DNA of 64,000 bases from Candidatus Thiodiazotropha sp. (ex Monitilora ramsayi) (GCA_025655595.1 JAHXIO010000003.1:1-64000), one strand, 5' to 3'; positions 31,559 to 41,484 are shown, numbered from the stretch's first letter. The notes: generated by a model from the sequence alone, not told the origin. Program-made: numbers and translations.

Positions 31559-33052
31559 ATGAACGATCAAATAGACGAGAATAAACTCATCGCACAGCGC
31601 CGAGAGAAGCTGCAGCAGCTTCGCGAGAACGGTAACGCTTTTCCCAACGATTTTCGCCGCAACACCATGGCAGGCGAACTGCATGCGGAGTATGGCGATA
31701 AAACGAATGAAGAGCTGGAGGCGATGAACCTGCGGGTCAGTCTGGCGGGGCGGATGATGAGCCGCCGTGTGATGGGTAAGGCCAGCTTCGCCCATCTGCA
31801 GGATATGTCGGGTCGGATGCAACTGTTCGTGCAGCGGGACTCCCTTGAAGAGGGCGTCTACAATGGCGAATTCAAAAAGTGGGATATCGGCGATATCGTC
31901 GGTGCCGAAGGCTTGCTGTTCAAGACCAAGACCGGAGAGCTATCCCTCAAGGTGGATAAGATTCGCTTGCTGACCAAGGCGCTACGTCCTTTACCGGAGA
32001 AGTTTCACGGACTATCGGATCAGGAGCAGCGTTACCGCCAGCGTTATGTGGACCTGATCATGAACGAATCCGCTCGTGACACCTTCCGCATGCGAACCCG
32101 CATCATTCAATTTATCCGCCAGTTCCTCGATAGTAAGGATTTCATGGAGGTGGAGACCCCCATGATGCAGGTGATCCCCGGTGGCGCCACCGCACGTCCG
32201 TTCATCACCCGGCACAATGCCCTCGATATGGAGATGTTCCTGCGCATCGCACCGGAACTCTATCTCAAAAGACTGGTAGTGGGTGGTTTCGAAAGGGTCT
32301 ACGAGATCAATCGTAACTTTCGTAACGAGGGTCTCTCCACCCGACACAATCCTGAGTTCACCATGTTGGAGTTCTATGAGGCCTATACCGATTACAACGG
32401 GCTCATGGATCTGACCGAGGAGATGCTGAGAGGTCTCTGCGAGCATGTGCTCGGTACGACTCAGATCGACTACCAGGGAGAGAGTTACGATTTTGCCAGT
32501 CCTTTCCAGCGCATGACTGTGAAAGAGTCGATTCTCCACTTCAATCCCGATATTCAGGCTGCCGAACTGGATGATCCGTCCCAGGCCAGAGCCATTGCTG
32601 AGCGGCTGGAGATTCCCCTGAAAGAGAGTTACGGACTCGGCAAGGTTCTGATAGAAATCTTCGAGAAGACCGTCGAGCATCGTCTGATGAACCCGACTTT
32701 TATTACCGCCTATCCAACAGAGGTCTCACCGCTGGCGAGGCGAAATGATGACGATCCCTTCGTTACCGACCGTTTTGAATTTTTTGTCGGCGGACGCGAG
32801 ATCGCCAACGGCTTTTCCGAGCTCAACGATGCGGAAGACCAGGCGGAGCGCTTTCGCAAGCAGGTGGAAGAGAAAGAGGCGGGTGACGATGAGGCCATGC
32901 ACTATGATGAGGATTATGTGCGTGCTCTGGAACACGGCATGCCGCCGACGGCTGGTGAGGGTATCGGTATCGATAGGTTGGTTATGCTGCTGACCGACTC
33001 TCCGTCGATCCGTGACGTGCTGCTGTTTCCGCATATGCGGCCTGAGATCTGA
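31559..33052 (+). CDS. lysS: Lysyl-tRNA synthetase, class II
   Basis: About 497 residues from the ATG at 31559; a TTG at 31544 would add five. Charges tRNA-Lys. The N-terminal anticodon-binding OB domain has [23 protein letters not shown]. Class II motifs follow: motif 1 in [21 protein letters not shown], motif 2 in [24 protein letters not shown], and motif 3 in [22 protein letters not shown] near the C-terminus. Downstream of prfB by 69 bp, the usual gammaproteobacterial pair. Ends before a long hairpin at 33115. Confidence 0.97.
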   Translation: MNDQIDENKLIAQRREKLQQLRENGNAFPNDFRRNTMAGELHAEYGDKTNEELEAMNLRVSLAGRMMSRRVMGKASFAHLQDMSGRMQLFVQRDSLEEGVYNGEFKKWDIGDIVGAEGLLFKTKTGELSLKVDKIRLLTKALRPLPEKFHGLSDQEQRYRQRYVDLIMNESARDTFRMRTRIIQFIRQFLDSKDFMEVETPMMQVIPGGATARPFITRHNALDMEMFLRIAPELYLKRLVVGGFERVYEINRNFRNEGLSTRHNPEFTMLEFYEAYTDYNGLMDLTEEMLRGLCEHVLGTTQIDYQGESYDFASPFQRMTVKESILHFNPDIQAAELDDPSQARAIAERLEIPLKESYGLGKVLIEIFEKTVEHRLMNPTFITAYPTEVSPLARRNDDDPFVTDRFEFFVGGREIANGFSELNDAEDQAERFRKQVEEKEAGDDEAMHYDEDYVRALEHGMPPTAGEGIGIDRLVMLLTDSPSIRDVLLFPHMRPEI

Positions 33053-33114
33053 GATTTTTTATAGATTTCAGTCCGCAAACAAACGCGGATAAGCGTAAAT
33101 ATTAGTTCATTAGA

Positions 33115-33179
33115 ATGGTGGGGCATGGCCCCAACCTGCACGATCGAATCCAAGGTTGGCAGGGGCCACGCCCCGCCAT
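33115..33179. terminator. Long GC-rich hairpin between convergent genes
   Basis: ATGGTGGGGCATGGCCCCAA on the left pairs with the stretch ending GGGGCCACGCCCCGCCAT on the right, and the inner AACCT pairs with AGGTT; a 2-nt bulge and two mismatch or wobble pairs interrupt a stem of about 22 bp around a 15-nt loop. It sits between the lysS stop and the leftward antiporter gene. It has no T-run. A bidirectional transcription barrier or a dispersed palindromic unit are both possible; only one copy is seen here. Confidence 0.5.
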
Positions 33180-33221
33180 ATATCCTCTATTTTTCCCAAT
33201 CATTTTCTGACAATACACATC

Positions 33222-35204
33222 TCAATGGCCGTAAAGCAGTAACCCCTCTGCATGCTCCAGATGCTGAGGTGTTCCGGCAAGCACTAGAACGTCTCCAGAC
33301 TGTAGACGTGTTTCCGGTCCCGGTTGTTCTCCGCGGATACCGCCTCGGCGTACGGCGGTGACACTCACATCCCAATCCCAGAGATGCAGATCTTCGATGG
33401 TGTGATCCACCGCAAAGGCATGCTCCGGCAGGGTTACCGTATGCAGGCGCTCCTGGAAGCCTTCATCGTGTTCGATATCTATGTGTTCCTCTCCATGAAA
33501 GAAATCGCGCAGCAGTTTATAGTGACCCTCGCGGATCTCACGCATAATCTTGAAAATGCGTGATCCCGGTACTTTGAGCAGTAGCAGTAGCTGTCCGCCC
33601 ATCATCAGGCTTGCCTCAACGGCTTCAGGCATGACCTCAGCGGCGCCCGCTGCTTCCAGTTCTTCCATGTGAGTATCATCCTTGGTCCTGACTAGCACGG
33701 GAAGATTCGGTGCTGACTCCTTGACATGGGTAAGTATCTTCATGGCGCTGGGATGATCCTCGAATGTCAGCACCACGGCGCTTGCACGGTCCAAACCAGC
33801 TGCATGCAAGATCCCCTGACGATCCGCATCACCCAAGTGCACGGGTTCACCCGCTTCATGCGCCTCACGGATAACTCCAGGATCCAGGTCAAGGGCGACA
33901 TAGGGGAATCCTTCACGATCCAATAAACGACCGATATTCTGCCCGATACGGCCATAGCCGCAGAGGATTACATGCTGATCAAGATCTTTAGCCTCTGCAT
34001 AAATGTCACCGATTTCACCCAAGCCTGTGCCACTGTTTCTTAGCGAACAGAAAGTCTGTGCCAATCTGCCGTTGTAGCGGATCATGAAAGGAGATGCTGC
34101 CATGCTGATGATGATGGCGGCGAAAAGGAACTGGCCCACTTCGTCAGGAAGTAATCGATTCCCGAGAGAGAGATCAAGCAGGACAAACCCAAATTCGCCA
34201 CCCTGCGCCAGAAGGAGTCCAGAACGGAATGCCGTGGCAACAGACCGGCCAGTGATGCGCGCCAACAACAGGATGATGCCTGCCTTGAATACGATAAGCA
34301 CCAATGCAAGGAGCAGCACCCAGTGGATAATGGGAATCAGAGAGACCAGATCCACCCGCATGCCGACGGTGACGAAAAAGAGGCCGAGAAAGACATCCTG
34401 AAACGGGCGTATATCGGCCTCGATCTGATGGCGATACTCGGTCTCTCCCAGCATCATACCGGCAAGAAAGGCGCCAAGCGCAAGCGAAAGCCCCGCTTCG
34501 TGAGTGAGCCAGGCAGCGGCGAGGGAGACCAGGAGTACGCTGAGAGTGAAGAGCTCAGCAGAACGGGCACGTGCAATCTCGTGAAAGAGAGGTCTGAGGA
34601 ACCAGTGACCGAAGGCCATAATGGCGGCAAAGACCAAGGCTGCTTTCAGCAGGGCGTATAAGAGGGGTTGTGCCAGGCCCGATTCTCCATCGCCGGCCAG
34701 AATCGGTATCACTACCAAGAGGGGAATCACGGCAAGATCCTGGAATAGCAGAATACTGACACCCAGACGCCCGTGTTCGGAGTTGATCTCAGCCTGTTCG
34801 GAGAGTTGTTTGATAACAATCGCGGTTGAGGAGAGGGCGAGAATTGCACCGGCGATCACTGCGGCCTGTGGTGTGAGTCCAAGCAGCCATGCCACAAGCG
34901 CCGCAATGGCACCTGTGATCAATACCTGGCTGCCACCCAGCCCAAACACGCTGCCCTTCATGGCGACCATCTGCGGCAGGGAAAACTCCAGGCCGATGGA
35001 AAACAGTAGGAAAACCACACCGAATTCTGCAAGAAAACGAGTGTCTTCTGTGGAGGCGACCATGCCTGTGCCGAAAGGTCCCACCAGGATGCCGACTATT
35101 AAGTAACCCAGAATGGGCGGTAAGTGCAGCCTTCTGAATAGCGTCACGGTCAACACGGCAACACCCAGTAGGAGCAGAATGACTTGAAGTGTGTGTATAT
35201 CCAT
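33222..35204 (-). CDS. CPA2-family cation:proton antiporter with TrkA domains (Kef/Ybal type)
   Basis: A 660-residue inner-membrane protein. Residues 1-385 form a 12-13-helix transporter with GYLIVGILVGPFGTGM and FGVVFLLFSIGLEFSL. A TrkA-N nucleotide-binding domain follows with the Rossmann motif VILCGYGRIGQNIGRLL near 412-428, LDLDPGVI and VHLGDADRQGIL, and then a TrkA-C domain (about 570-655, VRRGGIRGEQPGPETRLQSGDVLVLAG). Such proteins export K+ or Na+ in exchange for protons under nucleotide or glutathione control. No ancillary kefF/kefG gene is adjacent. Leftward, monocistronic. Confidence 0.9.
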   Translation of the reverse strand: MDIHTLQVILLLLGVAVLTVTLFRRLHLPPILGYLIVGILVGPFGTGMVASTEDTRFLAEFGVVFLLFSIGLEFSLPQMVAMKGSVFGLGGSQVLITGAIAALVAWLLGLTPQAAVIAGAILALSSTAIVIKQLSEQAEINSEHGRLGVSILLFQDLAVIPLLVVIPILAGDGESGLAQPLLYALLKAALVFAAIMAFGHWFLRPLFHEIARARSAELFTLSVLLVSLAAAWLTHEAGLSLALGAFLAGMMLGETEYRHQIEADIRPFQDVFLGLFFVTVGMRVDLVSLIPIIHWVLLLALVLIVFKAGIILLLARITGRSVATAFRSGLLLAQGGEFGFVLLDLSLGNRLLPDEVGQFLFAAIIISMAASPFMIRYNGRLAQTFCSLRNSGTGLGEIGDIYAEAKDLDQHVILCGYGRIGQNIGRLLDREGFPYVALDLDPGVIREAHEAGEPVHLGDADRQGILHAAGLDRASAVVLTFEDHPSAMKILTHVKESAPNLPVLVRTKDDTHMEELEAAGAAEVMPEAVEASLMMGGQLLLLLKVPGSRIFKIMREIREGHYKLLRDFFHGEEHIDIEHDEGFQERLHTVTLPEHAFAVDHTIEDLHLWDWDVSVTAVRRGGIRGEQPGPETRLQSGDVLVLAGTPQHLEHAEGLLLYGH

Positions 35205-35388
35205 TCGTAGAGGAGTCTCTAACCGTCAACAGAAGGGCAGTCTGCGGAAAAAACATAATAATATCCACGGAAAGGATTAATCCGGGTCCTATTAGGTGGA
35301 AATTGCTTGAAACGCAATAATTTACATGGGGTATTGATTGGCAAAGTGATAAAATGACCGTTTTAGTATTACAAGACATCACAAAGAC

Positions 35389-37695
35389 GTGGCCAGAAAA
35401 AGCAAAAGACGATCCCCCGCTAAGGATCCCCATCACGCCCGCGAGGCGAGAAAATACGACAACCCCATTCCCAGCCGTGAATTCATCATGGAGACCCTGA
35501 CAGAGAAGGGTGTGCCGATGGACTTTCCGGGTATTGCCGATCAGTTGGGTATCGGTGATGAGGAGCAACTGGAGGCGCTGCGGCGGCGACTGCGGGCGAT
35601 GGAACGGGATGGCCAAATGGTCCGGAACCGGAAGGATAACTACTGTCTGGTCAACAAGCGTGACCTGATTGTCGGACGTGTCATCGGCCACCCTGACGGT
35701 TTCGGTTTTCTCAAGCCCGATGACGGCGGTGACGATCTCTATCTCTCTTTCAAAGAGATGCGTTCAGTATTACACGACGATCGGGCCGTGGTACGCGTGA
35801 CGGGCATGGATCGCCGCAACCGGCTGGAAGGCGCTGTGGTCGAGGTGTTGGAGCGCAACACCCAATCGGTGGTCGGCAAGCTCTATCAGGAGAGCGGCGT
35901 CGGTTTTGTGGTCCCTGATTCGAAACGCCTGAGTAAGGATATCGTCATTCCCAGCAGCGAAATCGGTGAGGCCAAGCGAGGACAGATGGTGGTGGCGGAG
36001 ATCCTCGACCAGCCTACCAAGCGAACGCCGCCCATCGGTCGCATTGCCGAGATACTGGGTGATCACATGGGACCCGGGATGGAGACCGATATCGCCATCC
36101 GTACCCACAATATCCGGAACAGCTGGCCTGAAGAGGTTGAGCGCCAGATAACAGGCCTGACGCCTGAAGTAGCAAAAACGGATAAGACGGGACGGGTCGA
36201 CCTGCGTAAGTTACCACTGGTGACCATCGATGGCGCCGATGCGCGGGATTTCGACGACGCGGTCTATTGCGAGCCAAAACCCAAAGGTTGGCGTTTGCTG
36301 GTCTGTATTGCCGATGTCTCCCACTATGTCCAACCGGGAACGGCCCTGGATCAGGAAGCGAGGGCGAGAGGAAATTCGGTCTATTTTCCGGATCGGGTGA
36401 TACCCATGCTGCCCGAGGTGCTGTCGAACGGCCTATGCTCCATCAATCCCGAGGTTGATCGGCTCTGTATGACATGCGAGCTCTATATCGACCAGCAGGG
36501 TGCAGTCAAGCGTTCGCGTTTCTTCCCTGCTGTCATGCGCTCACACGCCAGGCTGATCTACGATGATGTGGCAGCCATGCTGGAGGGGGATTCCGCGCTC
36601 TGTAACAAACACGCCGAGATACTGCCTCATCTGCATCATCTCTATCAGCTCTATCAGATTCTCCAGGCTCAACGGGCCGAGCGGGGGGCCATCGACTTCG
36701 ACACCACCGAGACCCGCATTGAGTTCAATCAGCAGAAGCGGGTGGAGCGGATTGTGCCGGTTGTGCGTAACGATGCTCACCGCCTGATTGAGGAGTGTAT
36801 GCTGGCGGCCAATGTCGCTGCAGCGCGGTTTTTGCTGCGTAAGAAACAGCCGGCGCTCTATCGGATACATGAAGGTCCGGCAGAAGAGAAACTCACCGAT
36901 CTCAAGGAGTTTCTCGGAGAATTGGGGCTCAGCCTGCCGGGTGGAAAAAAGCCGAAAGCCGCCGACTACGCGTTTTTGTTGGAGCAGATCCGTGGACGAC
37001 CCGATCACCACCTGATCCAGACCGTCCTTTTGCGTTCTCTCTCACAAGCGGTCTACAGCTCCGATAATGTGGGCCATTTCGGCCTCTCCTATCAGGCCTA
37101 TACTCACTTTACTTCACCGATTCGCCGCTATCCCGATCTGATTGTCCATCGTGCCTTGAAACACGCTATCGAGAATGGCAGTGCGGACGATTTCGAATAT
37201 GCAAAACCGGAGCTGCAGGGTTTGGGCGAGCACTGTTCGAGTACGGAACGCAAAGCCGACGAGGCAACTCGTGACGCTCTGGACTGGCTCAAATGCGAGT
37301 ACATGCAGGATAAAGTGGGCGAGACCTTTAGCGGTATCATCACCAGTGTGAACTCATTTGGTGTTTTTGTTGAGCTGGACGAGATCTATGTGGACGGATT
37401 GGTCCATATCACCGCGCTGGACAATGACTACTACCACTACGACCCGGTGGGTCACCGGCTGACAGGTGAGCGCACCGGAAAAGTGTTGCGACTTGGCGAT
37501 TCCATCAGCATTACTGTGGCAAACGTCAATCTGGACGATCGCAAGATCGATTTTCTACCCGCACAGGAGAGTGCGAGTGGCAAAAAAAGGACTAAACGAA
37601 ACCGGGGTGGTGAGCCAAAGCCAAAACCGGAAAAAGCAGCAAAGAAGCCTGCCAAAATCAAGAAGAAAACCCGGCGTCGGAAAAAGCCAGCATAA
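35389..37695 (+). CDS. rnr: Ribonuclease R
   Basis: A 768-residue processive 3'-5' exoribonuclease. From the GTG start come a basic N-terminus and winged-helix region (SREFIMETLTEKGVPMDFPG), cold-shock domains (GRVIGHPDGFGFLKPD), the RNB catalytic domain with VTIDGADARDFDDAVYCE near 280-297 and the conserved CIADVSHYV, HFTSPIRRYPDLIVHR near 571-586, and an S1 domain (GITTSVNSFGVFVELD-like, about 641-725). The tail is Lys/Arg-rich. The GTG at 35389 is chosen because the protein then begins as other RNase R proteins; the site has only a weak ribosome-binding sequence. The stop overlaps rlmB by one base. Confidence 0.96.
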   Translation: MARKSKRRSPAKDPHHAREARKYDNPIPSREFIMETLTEKGVPMDFPGIADQLGIGDEEQLEALRRRLRAMERDGQMVRNRKDNYCLVNKRDLIVGRVIGHPDGFGFLKPDDGGDDLYLSFKEMRSVLHDDRAVVRVTGMDRRNRLEGAVVEVLERNTQSVVGKLYQESGVGFVVPDSKRLSKDIVIPSSEIGEAKRGQMVVAEILDQPTKRTPPIGRIAEILGDHMGPGMETDIAIRTHNIRNSWPEEVERQITGLTPEVAKTDKTGRVDLRKLPLVTIDGADARDFDDAVYCEPKPKGWRLLVCIADVSHYVQPGTALDQEARARGNSVYFPDRVIPMLPEVLSNGLCSINPEVDRLCMTCELYIDQQGAVKRSRFFPAVMRSHARLIYDDVAAMLEGDSALCNKHAEILPHLHHLYQLYQILQAQRAERGAIDFDTTETRIEFNQQKRVERIVPVVRNDAHRLIEECMLAANVAAARFLLRKKQPALYRIHEGPAEEKLTDLKEFLGELGLSLPGGKKPKAADYAFLLEQIRGRPDHHLIQTVLLRSLSQAVYSSDNVGHFGLSYQAYTHFTSPIRRYPDLIVHRALKHAIENGSADDFEYAKPELQGLGEHCSSTERKADEATRDALDWLKCEYMQDKVGETFSGIITSVNSFGVFVELDEIYVDGLVHITALDNDYYHYDPVGHRLTGERTGKVLRLGDSISITVANVNLDDRKIDFLPAQESASGKKRTKRNRGGEPKPKPEKAAKKPAKIKKKTRRRKKPA

Positions 37696-38441
37696 TGTCG
37701 GATAGGGGAGAGTGGATATACGGTCTCCATTCGGTACGTGCCGCATTGGAGAGAGAAGCGCAGATTCTGCAACTGTGGGTCGATTCGGGCAGACAGGATC
37801 AACGCATCCGGGAGATACTGAAGCTCTCGACGCAGGCTGGTATCCCCATCAGACAAGTCACTGGTCGGGAACTTGACGAGCTGGCACAGAGCGGCAGGCA
37901 TCAAGGCGTGATAGCAAGTCTGCGCCAGCAGCAGACTCAGGATGAACCCTATCTGAAAGCCATGATAAAGCGGCTGGATGTTCCCCCTTTTCTGTTGATT
38001 CTGGATGAGGTTCAGGATCCCCATAATCTGGGCGCATGCCTGCGTACCGCTGAAGGGGCCGGCGTACAGGCTGTGATCACGTCGCGAGATAGATCGGTCG
38101 GTCTGACCCCCACGGTCAGAAAGGTTGCCAGCGGAGCTACGGAGAGTATCCCGTTTATTCAGGTCACCAATCTGGCAAGAACCATGAAGTGGTTGAAAGC
38201 GGAAGGTGTCTGGTTGGTCGGCACGGCCGGTGAGGCTGATCAGGGACTCTACAAGACAGACCTGGTGGGTCCCTTAGCCCTTGTGATGGGAGGGGAAGGC
38301 AAGGGCCTGCGCCGATTGACCCGTGAAAACTGCGATTTGTTGGTCAGCCTGCCAATGGCCGGATCTGTGGAGAGCCTCAATGTTTCCGTTGCTACAGGTG
38401 TGGCACTCTATGAAGCTGTCCGGCAGAGAAGACTAGGCTGA
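37695..38441 (+). CDS. rlmB: 23S rRNA (guanosine-2'-O-)-methyltransferase RlmB
   Basis: A 248-residue SpoU-family enzyme that methylates G2251 of 23S rRNA. The N-terminal substrate-binding domain begins WIYGLHSVRAALER. The SPOUT knot carries the three SpoU motifs: DEVQDPHNLGACLRTAEGAG near 109-128, LALVMGGEGKGLRRL near 196-210 and SLPMAGSVESLNVSVATGVALYE near 218-240. The ATG shares a base with the rnr stop (TAATG), the common rnr-rlmB pair. The repeat element copy 2 begins 11 bp after its stop. Confidence 0.97.
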   Translation: MSDRGEWIYGLHSVRAALEREAQILQLWVDSGRQDQRIREILKLSTQAGIPIRQVTGRELDELAQSGRHQGVIASLRQQQTQDEPYLKAMIKRLDVPPFLLILDEVQDPHNLGACLRTAEGAGVQAVITSRDRSVGLTPTVRKVASGATESIPFIQVTNLARTMKWLKAEGVWLVGTAGEADQGLYKTDLVGPLALVMGGEGKGLRRLTRENCDLLVSLPMAGSVESLNVSVATGVALYEAVRQRRLG

Positions 38442-38452
38442 CGGCTGTAACT

Positions 38453-38695
38453 AGGGCCTGTTAACACTAATCCAATCGGCCCTGTTGCACCTGAAAAAGC
38501 GCCAATCAAGGCGCGAGGAGAGAGGTTTGGTAGTTCCAAATGAACGACGAGCAACGCGGAGTGGCGCTTTTTCAGGCGCACCCCGAAGGGCTGGGGCCAT
38601 TTTTCCGTCCAGCGGCGTTATCATTCGCTCATTCTGCCTTGCTGGACGAAAAAATAGTCCCAGCAGGGCCGATTGGATTAGTGTTAACAGGCCCT
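38453..38695. repeat. Structured palindromic repeat element, copy 2 (243 bp)
   Basis: Same 32-bp terminal inverted repeats and internal stems as copy 1 at 19269. Relative to copy 1, pairs change on both sides: GGCCCTG/CAGGGCC against GGCTCTG/CAGAGCC in the outer stem, and TCCAGC (38608-38613) with GCTGGA (38641-38646) against CCCAGC/GCTGGG. It lacks the 27-bp and 24-bp insertions of copy 1. Left flank TA, right flank TTA. It sits immediately downstream of rlmB, as copy 1 sits at the end of a gene on the same strand. Confidence 0.85.
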
Positions 38696-38735
38696 TAGTA
38701 TAACGTGGCACAATCGATGATGAGGAAGAACAAGA

Positions 38736-39485
38736 ATGTTTAAGAGAGTATGGGTCACGCTATTGGTCGGGTTTTTCACCGCCACTTCCACGCAGGCGGA
38801 TACGGTATTGGGAATGACCATGAGTGTGGATGCCTGGGCTATGGACTCTTCCGGCGGACTTGCCGACAGTAGTGATCTGCAACGGTTTGATCTGGGTTCC
38901 GATACACCGGCGAACTTCACGTTTGCCTTCGAGCATCCTGTGCCGATGATCCCGAATTTCCGTCTCAAATACACTGAACTTCCCAGTTCTGGGTCAACCT
39001 CGCTGTCCCGGGATTTTACTTTCAATGGTGTCACATTTCCCTCGGGTACATCCGTCAATGCGGATTTTGACTTGCAGAGCAGCGATTTCATTATCTACTA
39101 CGAATTGCTGGATAACGATACGGTCTCCTTCGATTTGGGTCTCAATGGTAAATATCTGGATGGCGATATTCTGGTTGGCGACGGTACCCAGAGTGCACGA
39201 GAGAGTTTCCAAGGGATTGTGCCGATGCTCTATGGGGCCGTTGAAATCGGTGTGCCTACAACCCGGCTCTCCTTTTTCGGAGATATCAGTTTGTTAAGTG
39301 TGGGCGACCATACTCTGCGCGACTATCAGGCCGGTGCCGCCTATGCTCTGGTGGATAATATCGCCGTGGATTTCAATATCCGCGGCGGTTATCGCCGTTT
39401 CTCTCTGGAACTGGACGATCTTGACGGTATTTACACAGACTGGACCTTCGATGGCTTGTTCCTCGGGGTCGAGGCTGATTTTTGA
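38736..39485 (+). CDS. Outer-membrane beta-barrel protein (TIGR04219 type)
   Basis: A 249-residue exported protein with signal peptide (MFKRVWVTLLVGFFTATSTQA). The mature sequence alternates polar and hydrophobic residues in beta strands (FTFAFEHPVPMIPNFRLKY; SFDLGLNGKYLDGDI; GAAYALVDNIAVDFNIRGGYRRF) and ends FLGVEADF, with a C-terminal Phe as required by BAM. The pattern of a small barrel with DTVLGMTMSVDAWA at the mature start fits the TIGR04219 family of unknown function. Monocistronic, between the repeat and the rpsF operon. Confidence 0.82.
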   Translation: MFKRVWVTLLVGFFTATSTQADTVLGMTMSVDAWAMDSSGGLADSSDLQRFDLGSDTPANFTFAFEHPVPMIPNFRLKYTELPSSGSTSLSRDFTFNGVTFPSGTSVNADFDLQSSDFIIYYELLDNDTVSFDLGLNGKYLDGDILVGDGTQSARESFQGIVPMLYGAVEIGVPTTRLSFFGDISLLSVGDHTLRDYQAGAAYALVDNIAVDFNIRGGYRRFSLELDDLDGIYTDWTFDGLFLGVEADF

Positions 39486-39655
39486 TAGCCGTGAGCATAT
39501 GAGCGTATATAACACATGAAAGCGGGCTACTTTGTCTTCAATTACTTCTTTTGAGGGGAAACGTATCCTGTGAATCGCGCCGTTGTTGCCTGGTTTTAAT
39601 CTCACATTTGCGTCTGTTCGTTTTCATCAGTAGCAAACAAGCAACCCCCTCTCAG

Positions 39656-39684
39656 TTGCGGATAAACAGCCGATTGTGTAGAAT
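39656..39684 (+). promoter_or_regulatory. rpsF operon promoter
   Basis: TTGCGG (39656-39661) and TAGAAT (39679-39684) are separated by exactly 17 bp, and the -10 lies about 85 bp upstream of rpsF, leaving room for an S6/S18-responsive leader. The leader contains GTGACCGCTTGGCGGCCACC and TTGCGGAAGG-type stem-forming segments around 39697-39755; a known S6:S18 leader structure occurs in many bacteria but I cannot confirm it here. Confidence 0.6.
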
Positions 39685-39769
39685 CCGCGCTCCCTGGTGA
39701 CCGCTTGGCGGCCACCGCTCCTTGCCTTACCGCACTTGCGGAAGGCTGCCTAAACCGTAAGGAGAGACA

Positions 39770-40204
39770 ATGAGGCATTACGAAGTCGTGTTCCTGGTCC
39801 ATCCGGATCAGAGTGAACAGGTACCTGCTATGATCGAGCGTTATCGCTCGGGCATTGAATCCAAAGGTGGCGCTATCCACCGTCTGGAGGATTGGGGCCG
39901 TCGTCAACTGGCATATCCCATCAACAAAATTCACAAGGCACACTATGTGCTGATGAATATCGAGTGCGATAGCGAGGCATTGGCCGAGCTGGAGAGCGCA
40001 TTCCGTTTCAATGATGCTGTTCTACGCAATATGGTCATCCGCCGTGAAGCTGCGATCACTGAGGTCTCTCAGTTGGCCAAGTCTCAGGAGGAGGAAGAAA
40101 ACACCGCCCCCTCCAGCCGACGCGATAACGAGGCGGAAGCCGAGGTTGTAGCTGAGGTTGAGGAGACCGCTTCGGAAGCAGACAGCTCCGAAGATGTTGA
40201 ATAA
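39770..40204 (+). CDS. rpsF: 30S ribosomal protein S6
   Basis: A 144-residue ribosomal protein. [43 protein letters not shown] and the [16 protein letters not shown] segments match S6 throughout. The C-terminal 35 residues are a Glu-rich tail ([10 protein letters not shown]... EADSSEDVE), comparable to the acidic tail of gammaproteobacterial S6, which is modified by added glutamates in E. coli. AAGGAGAGAC precedes the ATG. First gene of rpsF-rpsR-(DUF2232)-rplI; priB, present between rpsF and rpsR in enterics, is absent. Confidence 0.97.
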   Translation: MRHYEVVFLVHPDQSEQVPAMIERYRSGIESKGGAIHRLEDWGRRQLAYPINKIHKAHYVLMNIECDSEALAELESAFRFNDAVLRNMVIRREAAITEVSQLAKSQEEEENTAPSSRRDNEAEAEVVAEVEETASEADSSEDVE

Positions 40205-40230
40205 GAACTGGTTGAAAGAGGATAAAGCAA

Positions 40231-40455
40231 ATGGCGCGTTTTTTTCGTCGTAAGAAATTTTGCCGCTTCACAGCAGAAGGCATTACTGAGATCGACTACA
40301 AAGATCTGAATCTGCTCAAGGCCTATGTTAGCGAGAGCGGCAAAATCGTTCCGAGCCGTATTACAGGTACCAAAGCCAAATACCAACGTCAGCTGGCAAG
40401 CGCTATCAAGCGTGCCCGCTACCTGGCTTTGCTGCCATACACTGATCAGCACTAA
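40231..40455 (+). CDS. rpsR: 30S ribosomal protein S18
   Basis: A 74-residue protein, normal for S18. [20 protein letters not shown] and [31 protein letters not shown] are hallmark sequences. It keeps a single cysteine in KKFCRF rather than a full zinc set. Lies 26 bp after rpsF; the two proteins bind each other on the 30S platform. Confidence 0.97.
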   Translation: MARFFRRKKFCRFTAEGITEIDYKDLNLLKAYVSESGKIVPSRITGTKAKYQRQLASAIKRARYLALLPYTDQH

Positions 40456-40484
40456 GGGAGTTATTTGAACTACCGGACAGCGGT

Positions 40485-41399
40485 ATGAGGTGGCTGGCAT
40501 CCTTTGCGATGCGGGGACTTTCCCAGTCGGTAATGGTGACATCCGTACTGGCGATACTCTCTTTGATTTTCCCGTTGATCGGCATTCTCGGTGCGGCAAC
40601 GGTAGGTTTGGTGAGCCTGCGGCAGGGGCCAAAGGCAGGCCTGGTCACCGCTGGTGCATCGACCCTGGCATGTGGTGTGCTGATGTGGCTGATATTCGGC
40701 AATCCGCTACCGGCAATGGGATTTCTGCTCCTGCAGTGGCTGCCGATCGGATTGCTTGCATCGCTCCTGCGCAACAGCCGGTCTCTGGCTCTGACCACAC
40801 AAGCCAGCCTTGGATTCGGGTTGCTGCTGGTACTGGGACAGGTTGTCGCGCTGGGTGACCCTGCCGAGTTTTGGCAGGAACAGTTGGCGCCGATGGCGGA
40901 TCGCTTTGTGGAGGCTGGTCTCTTTAACCAGGCTCAGAGTGTGGAGGCGGTCACTCAGCTGTCGAATGTGATGTGCGGTGTGGTTGCAGCGGTATTTCTG
41001 TTGCAGCTGCTATTTAGCCTCTATCTGGCTCGTTGGTGGCAGGCGCTACTCTACAACCCAGGTGGGTTTTCTGCCGAGTTTCGGCAGCTGCGCTGTCACA
41101 AGGCAATGGGAATATTGGGGGCAGTGGCACTGGGAATATGGTTGATCCCCGGCCAGGGCTTGTCCGAAACGATGAACTGCCTGGGTGCGGTTGTCTTTTC
41201 GGTTTTTCTACTGCAGGGACTTGCCGTAGCCCATGGCGTATTCGGCAATATGCAGAATACGCTGCCCTGGCTTGTTGCAACCTATGCGCTGCTGCTGGTG
41301 TTCATGCCACAGATGACGATGGTATTGGTAACCATCGGCCTCTTGGACGTATGGCTCGATTTTCGCGCCCGCTATCCAAACAGGTCTGGTAGCGGATGA
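40485..41399 (+). CDS. DUF2232 membrane protein
   Basis: A 304-residue protein with about eight hydrophobic helices and little soluble sequence. Helices include SVMVTSVLAILSLIFPLIGILGAATVGLV and QNTLPWLVATYALLLVFMP. Proteins of the DUF2232 family occur between rpsR and rplI in many gammaproteobacteria; their function is unknown. The ATG is 29 bp after rpsR without a clear ribosome-binding site. Confidence 0.85.
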   Translation: MRWLASFAMRGLSQSVMVTSVLAILSLIFPLIGILGAATVGLVSLRQGPKAGLVTAGASTLACGVLMWLIFGNPLPAMGFLLLQWLPIGLLASLLRNSRSLALTTQASLGFGLLLVLGQVVALGDPAEFWQEQLAPMADRFVEAGLFNQAQSVEAVTQLSNVMCGVVAAVFLLQLLFSLYLARWWQALLYNPGGFSAEFRQLRCHKAMGILGAVALGIWLIPGQGLSETMNCLGAVVFSVFLLQGLAVAHGVFGNMQNTLPWLVATYALLLVFMPQMTMVLVTIGLLDVWLDFRARYPNRSGSG

Positions 41400-41484
41400 A
41401 TTAATGATCTGTCCCGATTGCATGGGCTGTTTAGACCGGCATCGAGGCAATGAAAAGATTTGACCTATAGGTAAGGTGATTACA

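Noticed and set aside
32012-32680. 222-codon frame antisense to lysS
   Set aside because: Lies wholly opposite class II synthetase motifs and has no plausible start signals.
35335-35389. Sigma-70 promoter of rnr
   Set aside because: TAAAAT is present but no -35 box at acceptable spacing.
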